From the NCBI RefSeq assembly GCF_014529535.1, contig NW_023503608.1:6932501-6996500 (forward strand): a DNA stretch of 64,000 bases. Direction: 5' to 3'. Shown here piece by piece: positions 1 through 11,757 of this stretch (positions within the stretch are counted from its first letter, which is position 1; every line of letters starts with the position of its first letter). The notes beneath the pieces were generated by a model. That model made no database searches and was not told the origin of the DNA. It saw only the letters and a list, made by a program, of their open reading frames with translations. The translations under genes were made by a program, and so were the position numbers. This DNA is from Bradysia coprophila. Lineage: Eukaryota > Arthropoda > Insecta > Diptera > Sciaridae.

Positions 1-840
1 ACTAATTTGATGAGAAACAATTGTTCATTTTTTAAAGAAGAAGTTTTGCACTGAGAACCGTTAGTTAGTTAGGTGAAAATTTATTTCTTAAGACGGAATG
101 ACAAAAATAAATTTGAAACTAATGAAGCAGACTCGATATGCTTGCAGCATATAATGAGCGAATGAGATCTCTAGTAGAGATTCTCTACTATTTGTGCCTT
201 CTTCAACCAAGCAAAATCATTTGTAAAACGAAATGCTTTCTAATCACTAAATTCGGTAACAGCAGGAGTTCCATCAGTACTTTCATTTTTCTGAATTGGT
301 ACCGAATTTACTATGAATGATAAAATTTACTATGAATACTATGAATTACTATCTCTCGTACATAAAAATTACAGGTCCTAATTAATGACTATGTATACAT
401 TATTTGCTGAGGTGTAAAATGGATGACCGGCTCCCATAAATAGGGCGGCAACCTTAAGTTACGAAAATACGCATATTTCCCGAGTAATTATTTTTTGTCT
501 CATAACACTGATTAATAGTGGACGTCGTTTGGATGTCCCCTTTTCCTTCCTCATTAGGAGTCAGCAGACAAAAAACAACTGGGTGCAGGACAAAACCTGA
601 CCCAAGACATTAAAAATCCGCTACATCCTACGCGTCACCTAACATTTTAAGATCTTTGTTCAAAGTTTGTTCATTATGTTTTGTTTTAGTTAAATATGAA
701 GCAAAATTTTCTATCGTGTGCACCTGAATAAATAATGTTCAAACCGAAAAAAGCAGGTGAAAAATGGCAATGTGTACAAGTTTAGTTCAGAATTAACCAT
801 TGTTACCGTTGATCGGATCGTCAGTTAAGACTCTCTCAAG
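1..840. other. 3' flank of an upstream duplicated aminopeptidase gene, plus promoter region
   Basis: The first ~95 bases closely match the 3' UTR of the aminopeptidase gene downstream (5384-5470): both contain a run beginning ACTAATTTGATGAGAAAC and later GGTGAAAATTTATTTC. The best reading is that a paralogous gene ends just left of the window and that these are its 3' UTR remains. The rest (about 120-840) shows no convincing coding sequence and should hold the 5' flank of the gene starting at 841. No clear TATA box was identified. Confidence 0.55.
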
Positions 841-3800
841 ATGTTCTACAAGGCTATCTTCATATTAACAATATTAACGGCAGTCAGTATCCATTGTGCT
901 TCATTAATAGCCACCAGTGAAACGGCGAGCCTTAATTTCCGTCTGCCCAACAATACTGTACCCGAGCATTACAACATCAGCCTGCGAACATGGATACACG
1001 AGGGTAATTTCACATTCACTGGCATTCTGAGTGTGGATGTTCGGCCAACAGAATCGACCGATTTTATCACGATTCATCAGGATGGATTCATAATTGGCGA
1101 TATTCGCTTATCGTCTGAAGATGGCTTGATTCCTATTGAGCCATTCGAATACAATTCAACGTTGGACTTCTTAACCATTCCGACCAGTGTGAATTTAAAT
1201 CCAAGACAGAGATATTCGTTACGCATTGAATACACAGGCACTTTACGGGATGATGATCTTGGCTTTTATCGATCGTCGTACGTTAATGACTCTGGAGCTA
1301 CCGTTTGGCTGGCAGTAATTAGACGAAAATCTTTTTACATTTTGAAGTCGGAATTAATCACTACTCTTACAACTTAGGCAACTCAATTTCAAACCGGTTC
1401 GGCTAGGCGAGCATTTCCCTGTTATGATGAACCTGGTTGGTGAATTTTTTTGTCCATGTCGTCGTAGTCTCGTTTCTTTATAAGTTTCTATGGTTTTATC
1501 AGGATTGAAGGCTACCGTACAAGTCGACATAACTCACGATGCGTCCTACGAGGCTCTATCGAATATGCCAGACACAAGCAGAGTGGAAAAGTAATTTTCT
1601 TTTTCACGTTTTTCGATTATTTATTTGTTGAAAATTAAAAATTGTTCAGTGCGGATGGATCTGTTACAACAGTTTTTGAAACATCACCGCCAATTTCAAC
1701 ATACTTAGTGGCATTCGTTGTGTCGAATTTTCCACATTTATCCGGGAGTCCATCCAGACCAATATTGCAGCGAGTGTATGCTAGGCCAACGGCGATGAAT
1801 CAAACCGACTTGATATTCCAAATTAGCGAACCGATGCTCGATAAAATGATTAACTATTTCGGAGTGGGTTATCCACTGCCGAAATTGGATTCAATAGCAC
1901 TTCCCGATTTTAGATATGGAGCGATGGAGAATTGGGGACTTATCACCTATCTGTACGTAAAAGTTTAATTCACTAAAACGAAGCAAAATGAGTGAGTGGG
2001 CGAGTACAAGGTTAAGAGATGAGTTGAATATTTGGTTGAAAGTTGTTTTTTTGTTATAGTTGTTTCTGCTGTTAATAGACTAACATTAATTTTCTTTGGG
2101 GCTCTGGTATATGTTGTTTTTCAGCGCCATGGTGGAAAATTTTGTTTTTTGCTTGTTCAATAAGATTTTATGAAAATCAGTAATTTTTAGTGTAGCCGTT
2201 GTGGCAATAGTAAATTATGCAAGACAGAATAGGCTCTAGACAATTAGAAAATTATTTGTTCACTGTGTTTATGTATCTCAGTGGCCGATTGGTGAGAGAC
2301 GTTGTTTGATAAGTTTTTGGTTCACCCGACATCAAGGGTGTTCAAGCTTTCAGACACGCAACTTCTATAGATATTTTTGTATATAGTTAAATTCGAGTGA
2401 TAAAAACCACTTTAAACATTATGAGATACATGCATCCATGTTTGCAACGTGATGCAATATCTGTAACAGTTCAAATGTAGGTCATACATAACCAATGGAA
2501 CTCAACCTGAAGTTTCTCTTAAAATCCTAAAACACTTTCCTAAAAACCCATCATGTTGACATTAAATCACATTTCAAACTACTGAATAGAATTTCACAAA
2601 CGTTTTTCTTCCACTTTATGAGCCAATCTATACTTACGTTGATGTCCGTATAAACTTTCGAAGTCCTCTAAAATGACTTCTCACAAAATGTTTTCAAAAA
2701 TATTCCACAGAGAAGACTTATTTTTATTCGACGAGAATACATCAACTTATGTTAACAAAATGGATGTGGTATCTGCAGTTGCTCATGAGTACGGACATCA
2801 ATGGTTCGGTAATCTCGTGTCGCCCTCATGGTGGACTTACATGTGGTATGATGCTCATAAGATAATTCTCTTAATTTTTATTTGCTTTTCGATAAATCTT
2901 GTACACACAACAGGCTAAGTGAAGGATTCACCAGTTATTTCCAAAACAAAGCTATGGACATGGTAAGTAGGTTGCTCTTTACGACTACAAGCATCAATGA
3001 CTTTGTACATTAAAGGTGTACCCAAATTGGAATACGATTGATTACTTTACTGTCCGAACATTGCAAGATACTTTCCGTAACGATGCGCTAGAGACGTCTC
3101 CTCCAATGAATATGTATATCGAACATCATGACTTAGTTACTGGACTCTTTGGTCAAATGACATCGGCTAAAGGTTTTTGCCATTCAATCTGCACAGACAA
3201 ACTTTCGATTTTCATTTTAAAATATCCTTACAGCTGCCTGTATTGTTCAAATGTTCCTGCACGCTTTTACAGAGTCTACATTTTTGAAAGGATTGGAACT
3301 GTACTTAAATGACAGAGCCTTTTCCATTGCTTCGGAAGAAGATGTCTTCCGTTTCATGGAAATAGCAGTAAATGAGGATAACTCTGTTCCCAATGACATC
3401 GACGTACCAACCGTCATGTTCTCTTGGACAAGTCAAGCTGGATTCCCGCTGATTGAAGTTAGCCGTAACTATGATTCCAAAATCGGAGCTAGAACTGTAC
3501 GTCTGTCCCAGGAGCGGTACTATTCGGACCAGTCGAATTCACCAAACAACATCACATTTTGGATACCGGTCAACTATGCTACAACAAATAATCCTAGCTC
3601 AGACGTTACTACACCAGACTTTTGGTTTCCACCGACGAGAGATATGGAGTTTACCATACCGTCACTAAGCGCAAGGAATTGGTTGTTGTTGAACAAACAG
3701 GCTAGTGGATATTATAGAGTTCTCTATGACGATACCAATTATAAACTGCTTGCCGATGCAATGGTAAGGAATATTAGGCTCTTCCATCGCCTGAATCGGG

Positions 3801-5273
3801 CTCAGATCATTGATGATGCATACAATTTTGTGTTAATTGATCGATTGACCTATGCTCAATTTCTCAACATTGTCCGATTTTTGAAAAAGGATAATGAATA
3901 CGCATCCTGGTATCCAGCGATTACCGCGTTTACAACCATCGCCCGCACATTTTCCGGACATGCAGACTATCCTCTACTCGCTGTAAGATTTCTGGCAACA
4001 ATGTTCTTGCTAAAATTGACTTCTAATGATTTTGATTCATAGGAATTCATCAGGTCTCTAATCGAGCATTTGTATGATACCGTCGGCCCTCGTGACATTC
4101 CGGACGAGCCTTTGCTTCGGAAGTATTCACGACCCCTAGCTATTCAATGGGTTGGGTATACATTTCTTACAGTCACTTCAACTTTACAAATTTTCATTTT
4201 ACTGTAGGCTTGCAATTTGGGTTCATTTCGTTGTCGTCGTGATGCTTCACGCGAATTACGTAAACTAATGCTAACGGGTGTTGAATTCCACCAAAATGTC
4301 CGAAGTGTTCTTTACTGTGCTGCATTACGTAATGGCAGATTTATTGATTTCTACTTCGTATGGAATAAAATGTTGTCCACTGATGATGCAAGCGATCGAG
4401 ATTTGCTAAGTGCATCTTTGGGTTGTTCAACATCTACTAGACTGTTGAACGAATTGCTGAGATCCACTGTGGATGCTACAAATAATAGTGGGATTGAATA
4501 TAGACCTGGTGAAGCGTACAAAGTTTTTACTTCGGTCTATCAAAACGGTCTGCTAGGTTTAGAAATGGCGTTGGATTTCTTGGTGGAAAATACACAAGAA
4601 GTATTCGATAATTTTGGCTTTACAAATTTCGAATACGTCATCATCGGTATGTATCTTTAAGCTGGTTGAAATTTCGGTTTATGCAACAGGTAATATAACC
4701 TGGGTAATCTGGAAATCGCAGTTTCCAACTTTGTTTTTAGAAACTAGCTAGAGTCATAGAGACATAAAACGAGATTACAATGAACCATTCTACTGTTAAA
4801 CTGTTCAAATCACAAATTTTTATATAAATTTCCTTCTACACGAATATAGGTATGTCGCATCTAGTCAGTTTGGCAATGAGAAATAGGGTAAGCAATCCAT
4901 TTAGTTAACTATAGTTATTTACGTAGCAAGGGTTTGAGTCGTTCGAAGTGCACATTTGCACATTATTGTATTCCTATAAACCTTGTACAAGCGTGTGCAA
5001 ATATTACTCTTTGGTAGAAGAGATCCTTGCTAGGTCCCATACCAGTTTATTTTCGACTGGTCTTTTGCACTTGTAATAGACGAAGTGCAACAGATTCGAT
5101 AATTATACTGGTTAATGTACTTGCAGTTTACTGATTTGCTTAATGTTCTCTACGAACAAAAACTGATTGCCGACCATATTCCGTTTTATGCCAACTTGTA
5201 TATGGACAATAACAAAGACTGGCTCGATCGTTATGGTGAAGAGGTTTCGATCTGGTTGAGGCAATTAAAGTAA
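841..5273 (+). CDS. Secreted M1-family aminopeptidase N-like protein (12 exons, 914 aa)
   Basis: Coding exons: 841-1314, 1378-1435, 1503-1590, 1650-1952, 2711-2845, 2914-2962, 3016-3172, 3234-3982, 4043-4150, 4208-4646, 4850-4887, 5127-5273; they total 2745 nt with consistent phases. A signal peptide (about residues 1-19, hydrophobic, ending near HCAS) precedes the M1 N-terminal domain (WLA-ATQFQ, AFPCYDEPG). The substrate motif GAMEN is at residues 297-301. The zinc site HEYGH is at 333-337, followed by exactly 18 residues and Glu356, the standard HExxH-x18-E. M1 enzymes remove N-terminal residues from peptides; insect gut forms are brush-border enzymes, usually GPI-anchored. Here the protein ends WLRQLK with no hydrophobic tail, so it is probably secreted or held by other contacts. 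The catalytic tyrosine of the usual Y-x-K-G-A segment appears to be Ser419, so activity is doubtful. The donors at 1952 (giving TYLED) and 4150 are the least certain junctions. A poly(A) signal AATAAA lies at 5370. Confidence 0.9.
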
Positions 5274-6067
5274 ACATTCGATATACGAACTTTCGTAAAT
5301 TTTGGTTTTTTGTCGCATCAACACAGTTTTTTTCCTTTTGTAAAGAAAACAGTGAAAAATTTATGAAACAATAAATTTCTTGAACTAATTTGATGAGAAA
5401 CGATTGTTCATTCTTTTTAAATCGCATTGAAAACCATTAATAGTCAGGTGAAAATTTATTTCCTAAAAATCATGAATCATGAATCGACAGAATCCTAGAT
5501 GAACAACGCTTAAAGTTGTGTCTGGACAGCTGAGCCATAAGCCACTACAAAAATAAGTAATGAGCTCTATACAATGAGATCTTCCTCAAAATTAATGTTT
5601 TAACCAATGAATCAATGAATGTGCTTGCAACTTATATAAATAATGTTAAATTACAATGAATTGTTACAGTGAGACAATTTCTTAGTGAGAGTGTGTGAAG
5701 TGGATATATATGATAACGAAAAATGAAAAAGTAAATTTCTACTTCGGATGGCCGAACAAATGTGATTTTTTTCAAATTCGACGTAATAGCAAAATAAACT
5801 TTGGGCCTTTCCCGACAATTTTTGGCTAATCTCATTGTACCCATCGGAAAATGTCTCCAGACTATAAAGACAGTGTAAGAAACAAACGTCGGTCTTTTTC
5901 AAATTTTGATAAATGATAAGCTTACAATGACACAGATACGGAATAGACCGATTTTGTTTCTAACAGGTTTGTACGTAAATTATTCTCTACTCAAAAATTG
6001 CTCGGCCGGTACTCTTAAAACAAAAAATGTAAAAAATGATCAGCGGGCTCTGACGGACATGTAACAC
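5274..6067. other. Intergenic; aminopeptidase 3' UTR then AT-rich sequence
   Basis: Contains the aminopeptidase poly(A) signal at 5370-5375 and the segment (5384-5470) duplicated at the start of the window. No protein-like reading frame was recognised in the remainder. Confidence 0.5.
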
Positions 6068-6343
6068 GCACACCCGCCCTGAACAAAAATAAAGTTTTAC
6101 CGAAATGCACCCAAAAATTGATCGCTGTTCTGAATAGAGGGACCCTAGGGGAGTTCAAAACGATGGTCCGGTAAGCTGGACCAGATGCTTCCCCAGCCCA
6201 TACAATTTTTTCCTTAGTTGTATGGGTGTGGGGAAGCATCTGGTCCAGCTTAACGGACCATCGTTTTGAACTATTTAGAACAGCAATAAATTTTTGGGTG
6301 CATTTCGGTAAAACTTTATTTTTGTTCAGGGGGGGGGGTGTGC
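6068..6343. repeat. Long foldback (inverted) repeat, MITE-like
   Basis: Two arms of roughly 125-140 bases face each other around a short centre near 6211. The left arm starts GCACACCCGCCCTGAACAA and the right arm ends TTGTTCAGG(G)nTGTGC. Matching blocks include ACCGAAATGCACCCAAAAATT, TTCAAAACGATGGTCC and CTGGACCAGATGCTTCCCC with their reverse complements. The right arm carries a run of about ten G where the left arm has CCCGCCC. Reading frames crossing it are by-products of the palindrome. No target-site duplication was established. Confidence 0.8.
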
Positions 6344-6804
6344 ACGATGTGATTTTTGTCAAATAATTTTTTTAAATCGATCTACCATAATTTGTAAGGC
6401 CTCAAAATAAAAAGCATTTTTACCGGGTTGATATAACGTTTTTCTCAACAAATTAATCGAAAGTTTTACTTTTCATCACAGAAATGAGAAAAAAAATGAT
6501 ATTTATGTTACACAAACACCTTTTTCCAATTTTTCATATCCTAAAAAATTGGTGCCCCCTTCTCACGAATCATCGAAACAGTTATCATGTTTCTTATCAT
6601 TAAATTCGACAACACCTAGAATTCAGGTATTTTCCTTTCTTAGAGGCTTTTACTCTGAACGATTTAACGTACAATAAATTCGTCGCTTTTTAACAAAATT
6701 TTATTTTACAAAAGAAAATTTGATCGCACTGCTCACTTTCCTTACCACATTGTTTGTACATCAATTCCAATAACCACGAAAAAATTTTATATTTTCCTCG
6801 GAAA
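6344..6804. other. Intergenic, nothing recognised
   Basis: AT-rich sequence between the foldback repeat and the 3' end of the dehydrogenase gene. It probably includes the 3' UTR of that gene (minus strand). No other feature seen. Confidence 0.4.
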
Positions 6805-7908
6805 CTAAACGATATGCGCAACCTTATTCCGGGCCTCGAACGCTCGGGCACGACCATACATAATTTTGAAGTAAATCGATGGAAATAAACTGCGTATCCA
6901 GACAATACTTATTAATTTCATCGGCACAATCTCTTTGTCACCACGTAAAACCGCCCTGAAAATATCGTTAGCACAGTCATCCGGTTTCTGTCCATTTTCA
7001 ATTGCAGGTGTAGTCACTAAAAGTATTAAAAATTAACGAGAAATGCAAAAACACTAAAATTAAATTCAACGAACCACCGTAGAAACCGCCACTACCAGTG
7101 AGTGCATTTTTAATGATGTCAGTTTTAACGAATCCTGGACTTGAAACAACCACCTTTATATTGTCATCGGCGATTTCCGACCTCAAACAATCAGCGAATG
7201 CTTGTAGTGCATGTTTTGATGCCGTGTATGATGAACAATAAGGAAAAGCAAATCTCCCGACGATGCTGCTAACAAATACGATCGTTCCTTGTTTCCGTTC
7301 GATCATAGACGGAAGGAATGCTTTGGTAAATGTAATAGTCCCGAAGTAATTGACATTCATGACCCGAGTATCCACCTCCGGTTTCACAGTTCGTACACCC
7401 GATAGCATGCTAACCCCGGCATTGTTAATCAGAATATCGATCTGGGGCGATGAACTGAGGATTTGATTCGCTTTTTCGGTTAGTTGACTCAATTCATCCA
7501 GGTCCAATTGAATGATTTCCGGACGAATCGACTGAATGCCATTGCTCAATTTAGTGTTCAATAAATCACGTCGAACTCGTTCTAATTCGCCCACTCGACG
7601 TGCAGCTAGAATCACTTTACAACCGCACGAATAGAATTTGTGGGCTAGCGATTCTCCAATACCTGAACTTGAACCAGTTATCAGTACGACCTGGTGACGG
7701 CATAGAATCATTATGATTAATGTGGAGACGGAATTTGAGGAAACTTAAGTTGTGTGCATTACAGTTTAGTGAAAATTTCTACGGAACGTACCTTTCCAGC
7801 CAATTGTGCTTGACCTCTTTTGATTTTTTGCTCGTCATAAATTTTTTGACCAACCACATAGACACAGATTATAAATATTAAAACTAAAAACAAAATCCAC
7901 AATACCAT
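6805..7908 (-). CDS. Membrane-anchored short-chain dehydrogenase/reductase, DHRS7-like (3 exons, 314 aa)
   Basis: Minus-strand exons: 7908-7792, 7690-7075, 7016-6805; 945 nt with consistent phases. The first exon encodes a hydrophobic N-terminal anchor (about residues 2-20) and a basic linker ending LAGK. The second carries the Rossmann NAD(P)-binding motif TGSSSGIG, the NNAG motif, the catalytic serine region (VSSIVGR) and the active-site YTASK (YxxxK). The third encodes a C-terminal part containing IENGQKPDDCA. This order and the anchor match the DHRS7 branch of classical SDRs, ER-membrane oxidoreductases acting on steroids, retinoids or related carbonyls; the actual substrate cannot be read from sequence. 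The exon 2 donor could sit one codon earlier (after FY rather than FYG), since both GT sites keep the frame. All core catalytic residues are intact. Confidence 0.9.
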
Positions 7909-8650
7909 AATTAACAAATCGTGCAGATTTTATGTCTAGCGAACAGTAGAAACGCGAAAAGTGAACTTGGTAATAATTTAAAAAAGAAAAGAAATTAAAC
8001 GAAGATGTAAGACCAAACTAACGCACAACGATACCTGATTGATTCAATAGTGGAGGTGAGTGAAATGAATGAAAGAGAAACTTTCGATTCAATTGATGCA
8101 CCACATAATAATAAAGCTAAAAAGCTAAAAAAAAACCGGATAAAATCCAAATAAACAAAACGATTATATGTATCTTACACTGAGAAACACACATGTGTGG
8201 TGTATGTGGTATTACCATTCTTAAATGTATGATAACATACTTACTTACACATGCTTTCATGTTTACTCATGAATTATTAATGGTAAAACTGAATGCTGAG
8301 GAAAGGCACGAACGTTATGCTTGCCGCTTCGCTCTGATTTAATAACAATATTTAGATCACAAATTATTTATAATAAATATTATTCAATCAAGAGTAAATG
8401 TACGGTTGATATAGAGTACACTCAAATTTCCTTAATATTCCTTAAAGAAAACAAAACTATCAATTCTATCAATTAATCAGGCCAGTTTAAGACAAAACAA
8501 GAATAAGATTTCGGTCACACTATTTTTACAGAGGTGCTGTTATCACCAGTATATTATTTGAGTCTAGTTCTTCTTTTGATTTAACTATTTGAAAAAAAGA
8601 CTGCTCAAATTGCACAGCCAGTAAAAAATCGATCTTTTCAGAAAACAGAA
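7909..8650. other. Intergenic; promoter side of the dehydrogenase gene
   Basis: AT-rich sequence upstream of the minus-strand dehydrogenase. No coding frame or obvious core promoter was recognised. Confidence 0.4.
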
Positions 8651-8651
8651 A

Positions 8652-8845
8652 TTACAATAAATAAAAATCGTCCACTCTATTCCTTCCCAACGTTCCAAGA
8701 ATACATGCTGCGTTTCCTCTTTGAATAGCAATTGAAATTCTTTGCAATAAGTAATCTGTTGAACGCTTTTCCCCTGATGCTTTTTTCATCAACGATCCTA
8801 ATTTCGTGACAAATTTCTTTGTTTCTGGGCCCATGCAACCTAAAA
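8652..8845 (-). mobile_element. 3' terminal fragment of a non-LTR retrotransposon ORF (copy 1)
   Basis: The minus strand encodes a peptide running from GPETKKFVTKLG through QRISIAIQRGNAACILGT to DDFYLL and stop. This style of C-terminal end is, from memory, like reverse-transcriptase ORFs of insect LINE elements; the family is not certain. A second, shorter copy with the same end and the same stop codon lies at 16087-16177 on the same strand. Two copies sharing one 3' end but with different 5' breakpoints is the pattern of 5'-truncated LINE insertions. No intact element is present. Confidence 0.55.
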
Positions 8846-8878
8846 ATTCAAAATTGAAAGTAATTGATGCAATAGTAT

Positions 8879-9114
8879 ATTTCAACATACCCCAATACAC
8901 ACAAGATGTGTGTGCACGCGCGGGCGAAGCCCAAGCGAAAACACACATCGAGTGTGTATTGGGGTATTTTGAAAGATATTTTTCTGTAATAGTGAGAGTG
9001 TGTTGGTGCTTTCCTTCCCAACCGTTACTTTCCTTCTCGACCGTTTACTTTCCCTACCGACCGATTCATATCATAGCTCACCAATACACTCTCACGTATA
9101 CAGAAAAATCTTTT
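8879..9114. repeat. Two adjacent inverted repeats (twin hairpins)
   Basis: Inverted repeat 1: TACCCCAATACACAC near 8888 pairs with GTGTGTATTGGGGTA near 8952. Inverted repeat 2 starts right after it: ATTTTTCTGTAATAGTGAGAGTG (about 8977) pairs with CACTCTCACGTATACAGAAAAAT (about 9089). The loops hold CG-rich sequence and a short repeated CGACCGTTTACTTTCC-type motif (about 9018-9065). Likely two nested or abutting MITEs; no protein is supported here. Confidence 0.6.
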
Positions 9115-10357
9115 ACTTCGTTAGTCAACTATTTGTTGTACATTATTTGTTTATTCGTTGCCTTCGGCTCAGGTTACAACAATTCTTATTATAAATAACA
9201 AATTTCGCACAGGTGCGTAATATATACTATTACCCATCCTTCACTTAGAATGTTTTTTTGTTGTATTAAGACTGCACTGTAGAAACTGGAAATATTATGG
9301 AAGGTAAAATGATTGAATTTTTATCGAGTTCAAAAATCCAAAATTTGTACTACATTTAAGTGAAAAAAAGTTTATCGAAATCGGTTCACTAGATATATCG
9401 AAGATACGCCTAGTGATGTTGTCCACGATATTATCAGTAAGAAAATATAATTGATTTCGGGTCGAATTTGAACAATTGAACAATCTTTCAGATTGGATAC
9501 CAAGAAAAACAATTTTATTTTCCTAATAGTGTTCAAATATCGCAACTTCGTCGCTTATTTACCACGTCGCTCTTTTTAGGCGTGTTTAGCGAGTTCGATT
9601 CTAGCACTCGTCTCCGTCTCGAGCTGGAAACCTCTCATTCGCAAAAAATGCATTTTAGCATGCGTTAGGAAAATAACTATTTAACGACTATCAGCCAAAA
9701 GCAAGTCTTAAACTTTCACAGACATGTCATCACATCAGTAGTTTTCCTATCGAGTCTATTACTTTGTTTGATCTGATTTTATTTATAAGACTACATTAGG
9801 CAAGGACTGTCGTCTTATATAATATAGCAAAATGTGTCTCAAAACGAATGAAGTAAAAGTATTTTTCGTACCAAGACAGGAAACGACGATTTTTTCAGCA
9901 CCAGTCCTAAGTTTTCCTTACGAGCGAAGCGAGGTGCCTATTTAGACAATAACGTTACTAGGCACATACAACAAAATTTCACTGGAAAATTTGTCCGATT
10001 TCTGTAAGCTTTCAAAAGAATCCCCCTTAATTTTTTTTGATACCATAATGTAAGGTAGCGTTCGTTTCTATAAAAAAAATACGAAACACACAAAACCCAT
10101 GAAGTTGTTGAAGCTATACTTTGCATTGTAATTCTCCATAAAAATGTCAAAGTCTTATTGTGATGTGTAAACATAAAAAAATTAAAGGAGTCGCAAATCT
10201 AAACGTAAACAAGAGTTTAAATTGTGCATACCCCTGAAAGTAATTCCCACGTGAAGCAAAGATATTGGATTCAGTATTAGAGTCGAAGAAAATCATTCAC
10301 AGGAACGGTTGGTTGAGGAACCCTCAAAAATAAGATTCGAATTCACATTCACACAAG
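9115..10357. other. Intergenic, with a dispersed repeat at about 9603-9690
   Basis: No coding sequence recognised. About 9603-9690 (CTCGAGCTGGAAACCTCTCATTCGC..., GCATGCGTTAGGAAA) is repeated in diverged form at about 15030-15115. The last few hundred bases should contain the Polycomb promoter and 5' UTR. Confidence 0.45.
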
Positions 10358-11501
10358 ATGGGAGAAAACGGAGGTGGTGGTGTCTATGCTGCGGAAAAAA
10401 TCATTCAGAAACGTATCCGAAAAGTAAGTTTGAATTGACTAGTGTTTTGCCATAACAAATTGGTTAAACGAAAGCTCGTTATTGTTCACATCTTATGTAA
10501 GTTTCACCTAACGATCCCTATCAATATTGTGCATTGTTTTGCAGGGGAAAGTAGAATATCGAGTAAAATGGCAAGATTGGACGCCACGCTACAACACTTG
10601 GGAGCCAGAGGAGAATATCCTTGACACCCGCCTGATTCAAATGTTCGAACGATCGAATGCCGCATCACCATTGAAACGAGGTCCAAAAAAGAAAGAACGA
10701 CACTTGGAACCGGACCCAGAATCAGAAGATGACGATACGGAAACCAATGCAGATGACAATAAATCGAATGTTCCCGTCGAGAAACTTATCATCAAGCAAG
10801 GGGACAGAAAAGACCCTATGAAAGAAGTGACAGTTGAAACGGGGAAATCAAATGACGACTCAGAAAAAGACCAAGGTGAGAAACCGTCATCGAGTAAATC
10901 GCGACCAAGATCACCAATACCTGAACGTCTGCCTAACTTGAACGTAGCTGTTACCATCTCGCCTTTACTAATGGAAGGTGACACAAATTCAAATAGCAGT
11001 GAAGATCAACCGCTTCGTCAAAAAGAAGTCTGTGGCACCAAGCGTAAGGCCGAAGTCCTGTCCAAGGAATCAGGCAAAATCGGAGTTACAATCAAAACAT
11101 CTCCCGAAGTGCAGCCTCCAGCCAAAATAATGAGTCTGGAAATTGCAACATCGTCAGTGACAGCACCAGCCGAATCAGCACCATTATCGCCCGAAACTCC
11201 CGCATCACATCCAGAATCGGATACCCCGCCCGAAGGGCCAACAACAGTCGCAGAAATACCAGCAAATGAAGTACGTCCGCCCGATGACGAGCATAAAGAA
11301 TGCAAATCTATCAACAGAACTATTCCCCTACATCCAGTTTCGCCAAGAGCACCTCCAAGACTATGGTTCCCCAATGCACGCACATGTGATCAGATTTTCA
11401 TCACCGATGTTACAGTGAATTTAGAAACGGTGACGATTCGTGAGTGCAAAAAGGAAAGGGGATTTTTTCGAGCGCGGAATTTAACAAACGATTTGTGTTA
11501 A
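10358..11501 (+). CDS. Pc: Polycomb, chromodomain protein of PRC1 (2 exons, 340 aa)
   Basis: Exons 10358-10423 and 10545-11501. The start codon gives [20 protein letters not shown], and the intron splits the chromodomain right after IRK. The chromodomain (about residues 9-65) has the diagnostic VYAAEKI, VEYRVKW and [11 protein letters not shown] segments, including the aromatic residues that bind trimethylated H3 Lys27. A basic patch (KRGPKKKER) follows, then a long low-complexity Ser/Pro/Glu linker. The C-terminus holds the Pc box (about residues 310-335: [24 protein letters not shown]), which binds the RING subunit of PRC1. Polycomb silences developmental genes by reading H3K27me3. The length is close to the ~390 aa of fly Polycomb with a shorter linker. 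No damage is seen. Confidence 0.96.
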
Positions 11502-11632
11502 GCAAAAGATGGTGTTGACGAGGTCGTATGTTTAAGTGGTCTGTTAGTGATAGGCATTCAACACAAAATTTTTACTTTGGGTTACAATTCGTTCAGCGAA
11601 TGACAACCTTATGATGGCACTTATGGTAGGCG

Positions 11633-11757
11633 CATCAGTCCTGGGACATGTATGACTTGTCAGACACCTATTGTTCTCTCATTCATAAAAATGTTTATGA
11701 ATGAAAGAACAATAGATCATAGATGTCTGACGCCGCATACACATGCCCGATGACTGG
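11633..11757. repeat. Inverted repeat in the likely Polycomb 3' UTR
   Basis: CAGACACCTATTGTTCT...ATTCATAAA (11661-11689) pairs with TTTATGAATGAAAGAACAAT...ATGTCTGA (11694-11730). Weaker outer pairing runs to about 11633 and 11757 (CATCAGTCCTGGGACATGTA against TACACATGCCCGATGACTG). It lies 130-260 bases past the Polycomb stop codon, so it may be transcribed; it could equally be a small MITE. Confidence 0.65.

Noticed and set aside
6015-6362. 115-aa minus-strand frame across the foldback repeat
   Set aside because: The frame results from the inverted-repeat arms, with mirrored peptides and no family resemblance.
8806-9198. 130-aa plus-strand frame
   Set aside because: It runs over the LINE tail and twin hairpins in the wrong frame; composition is not protein-like.
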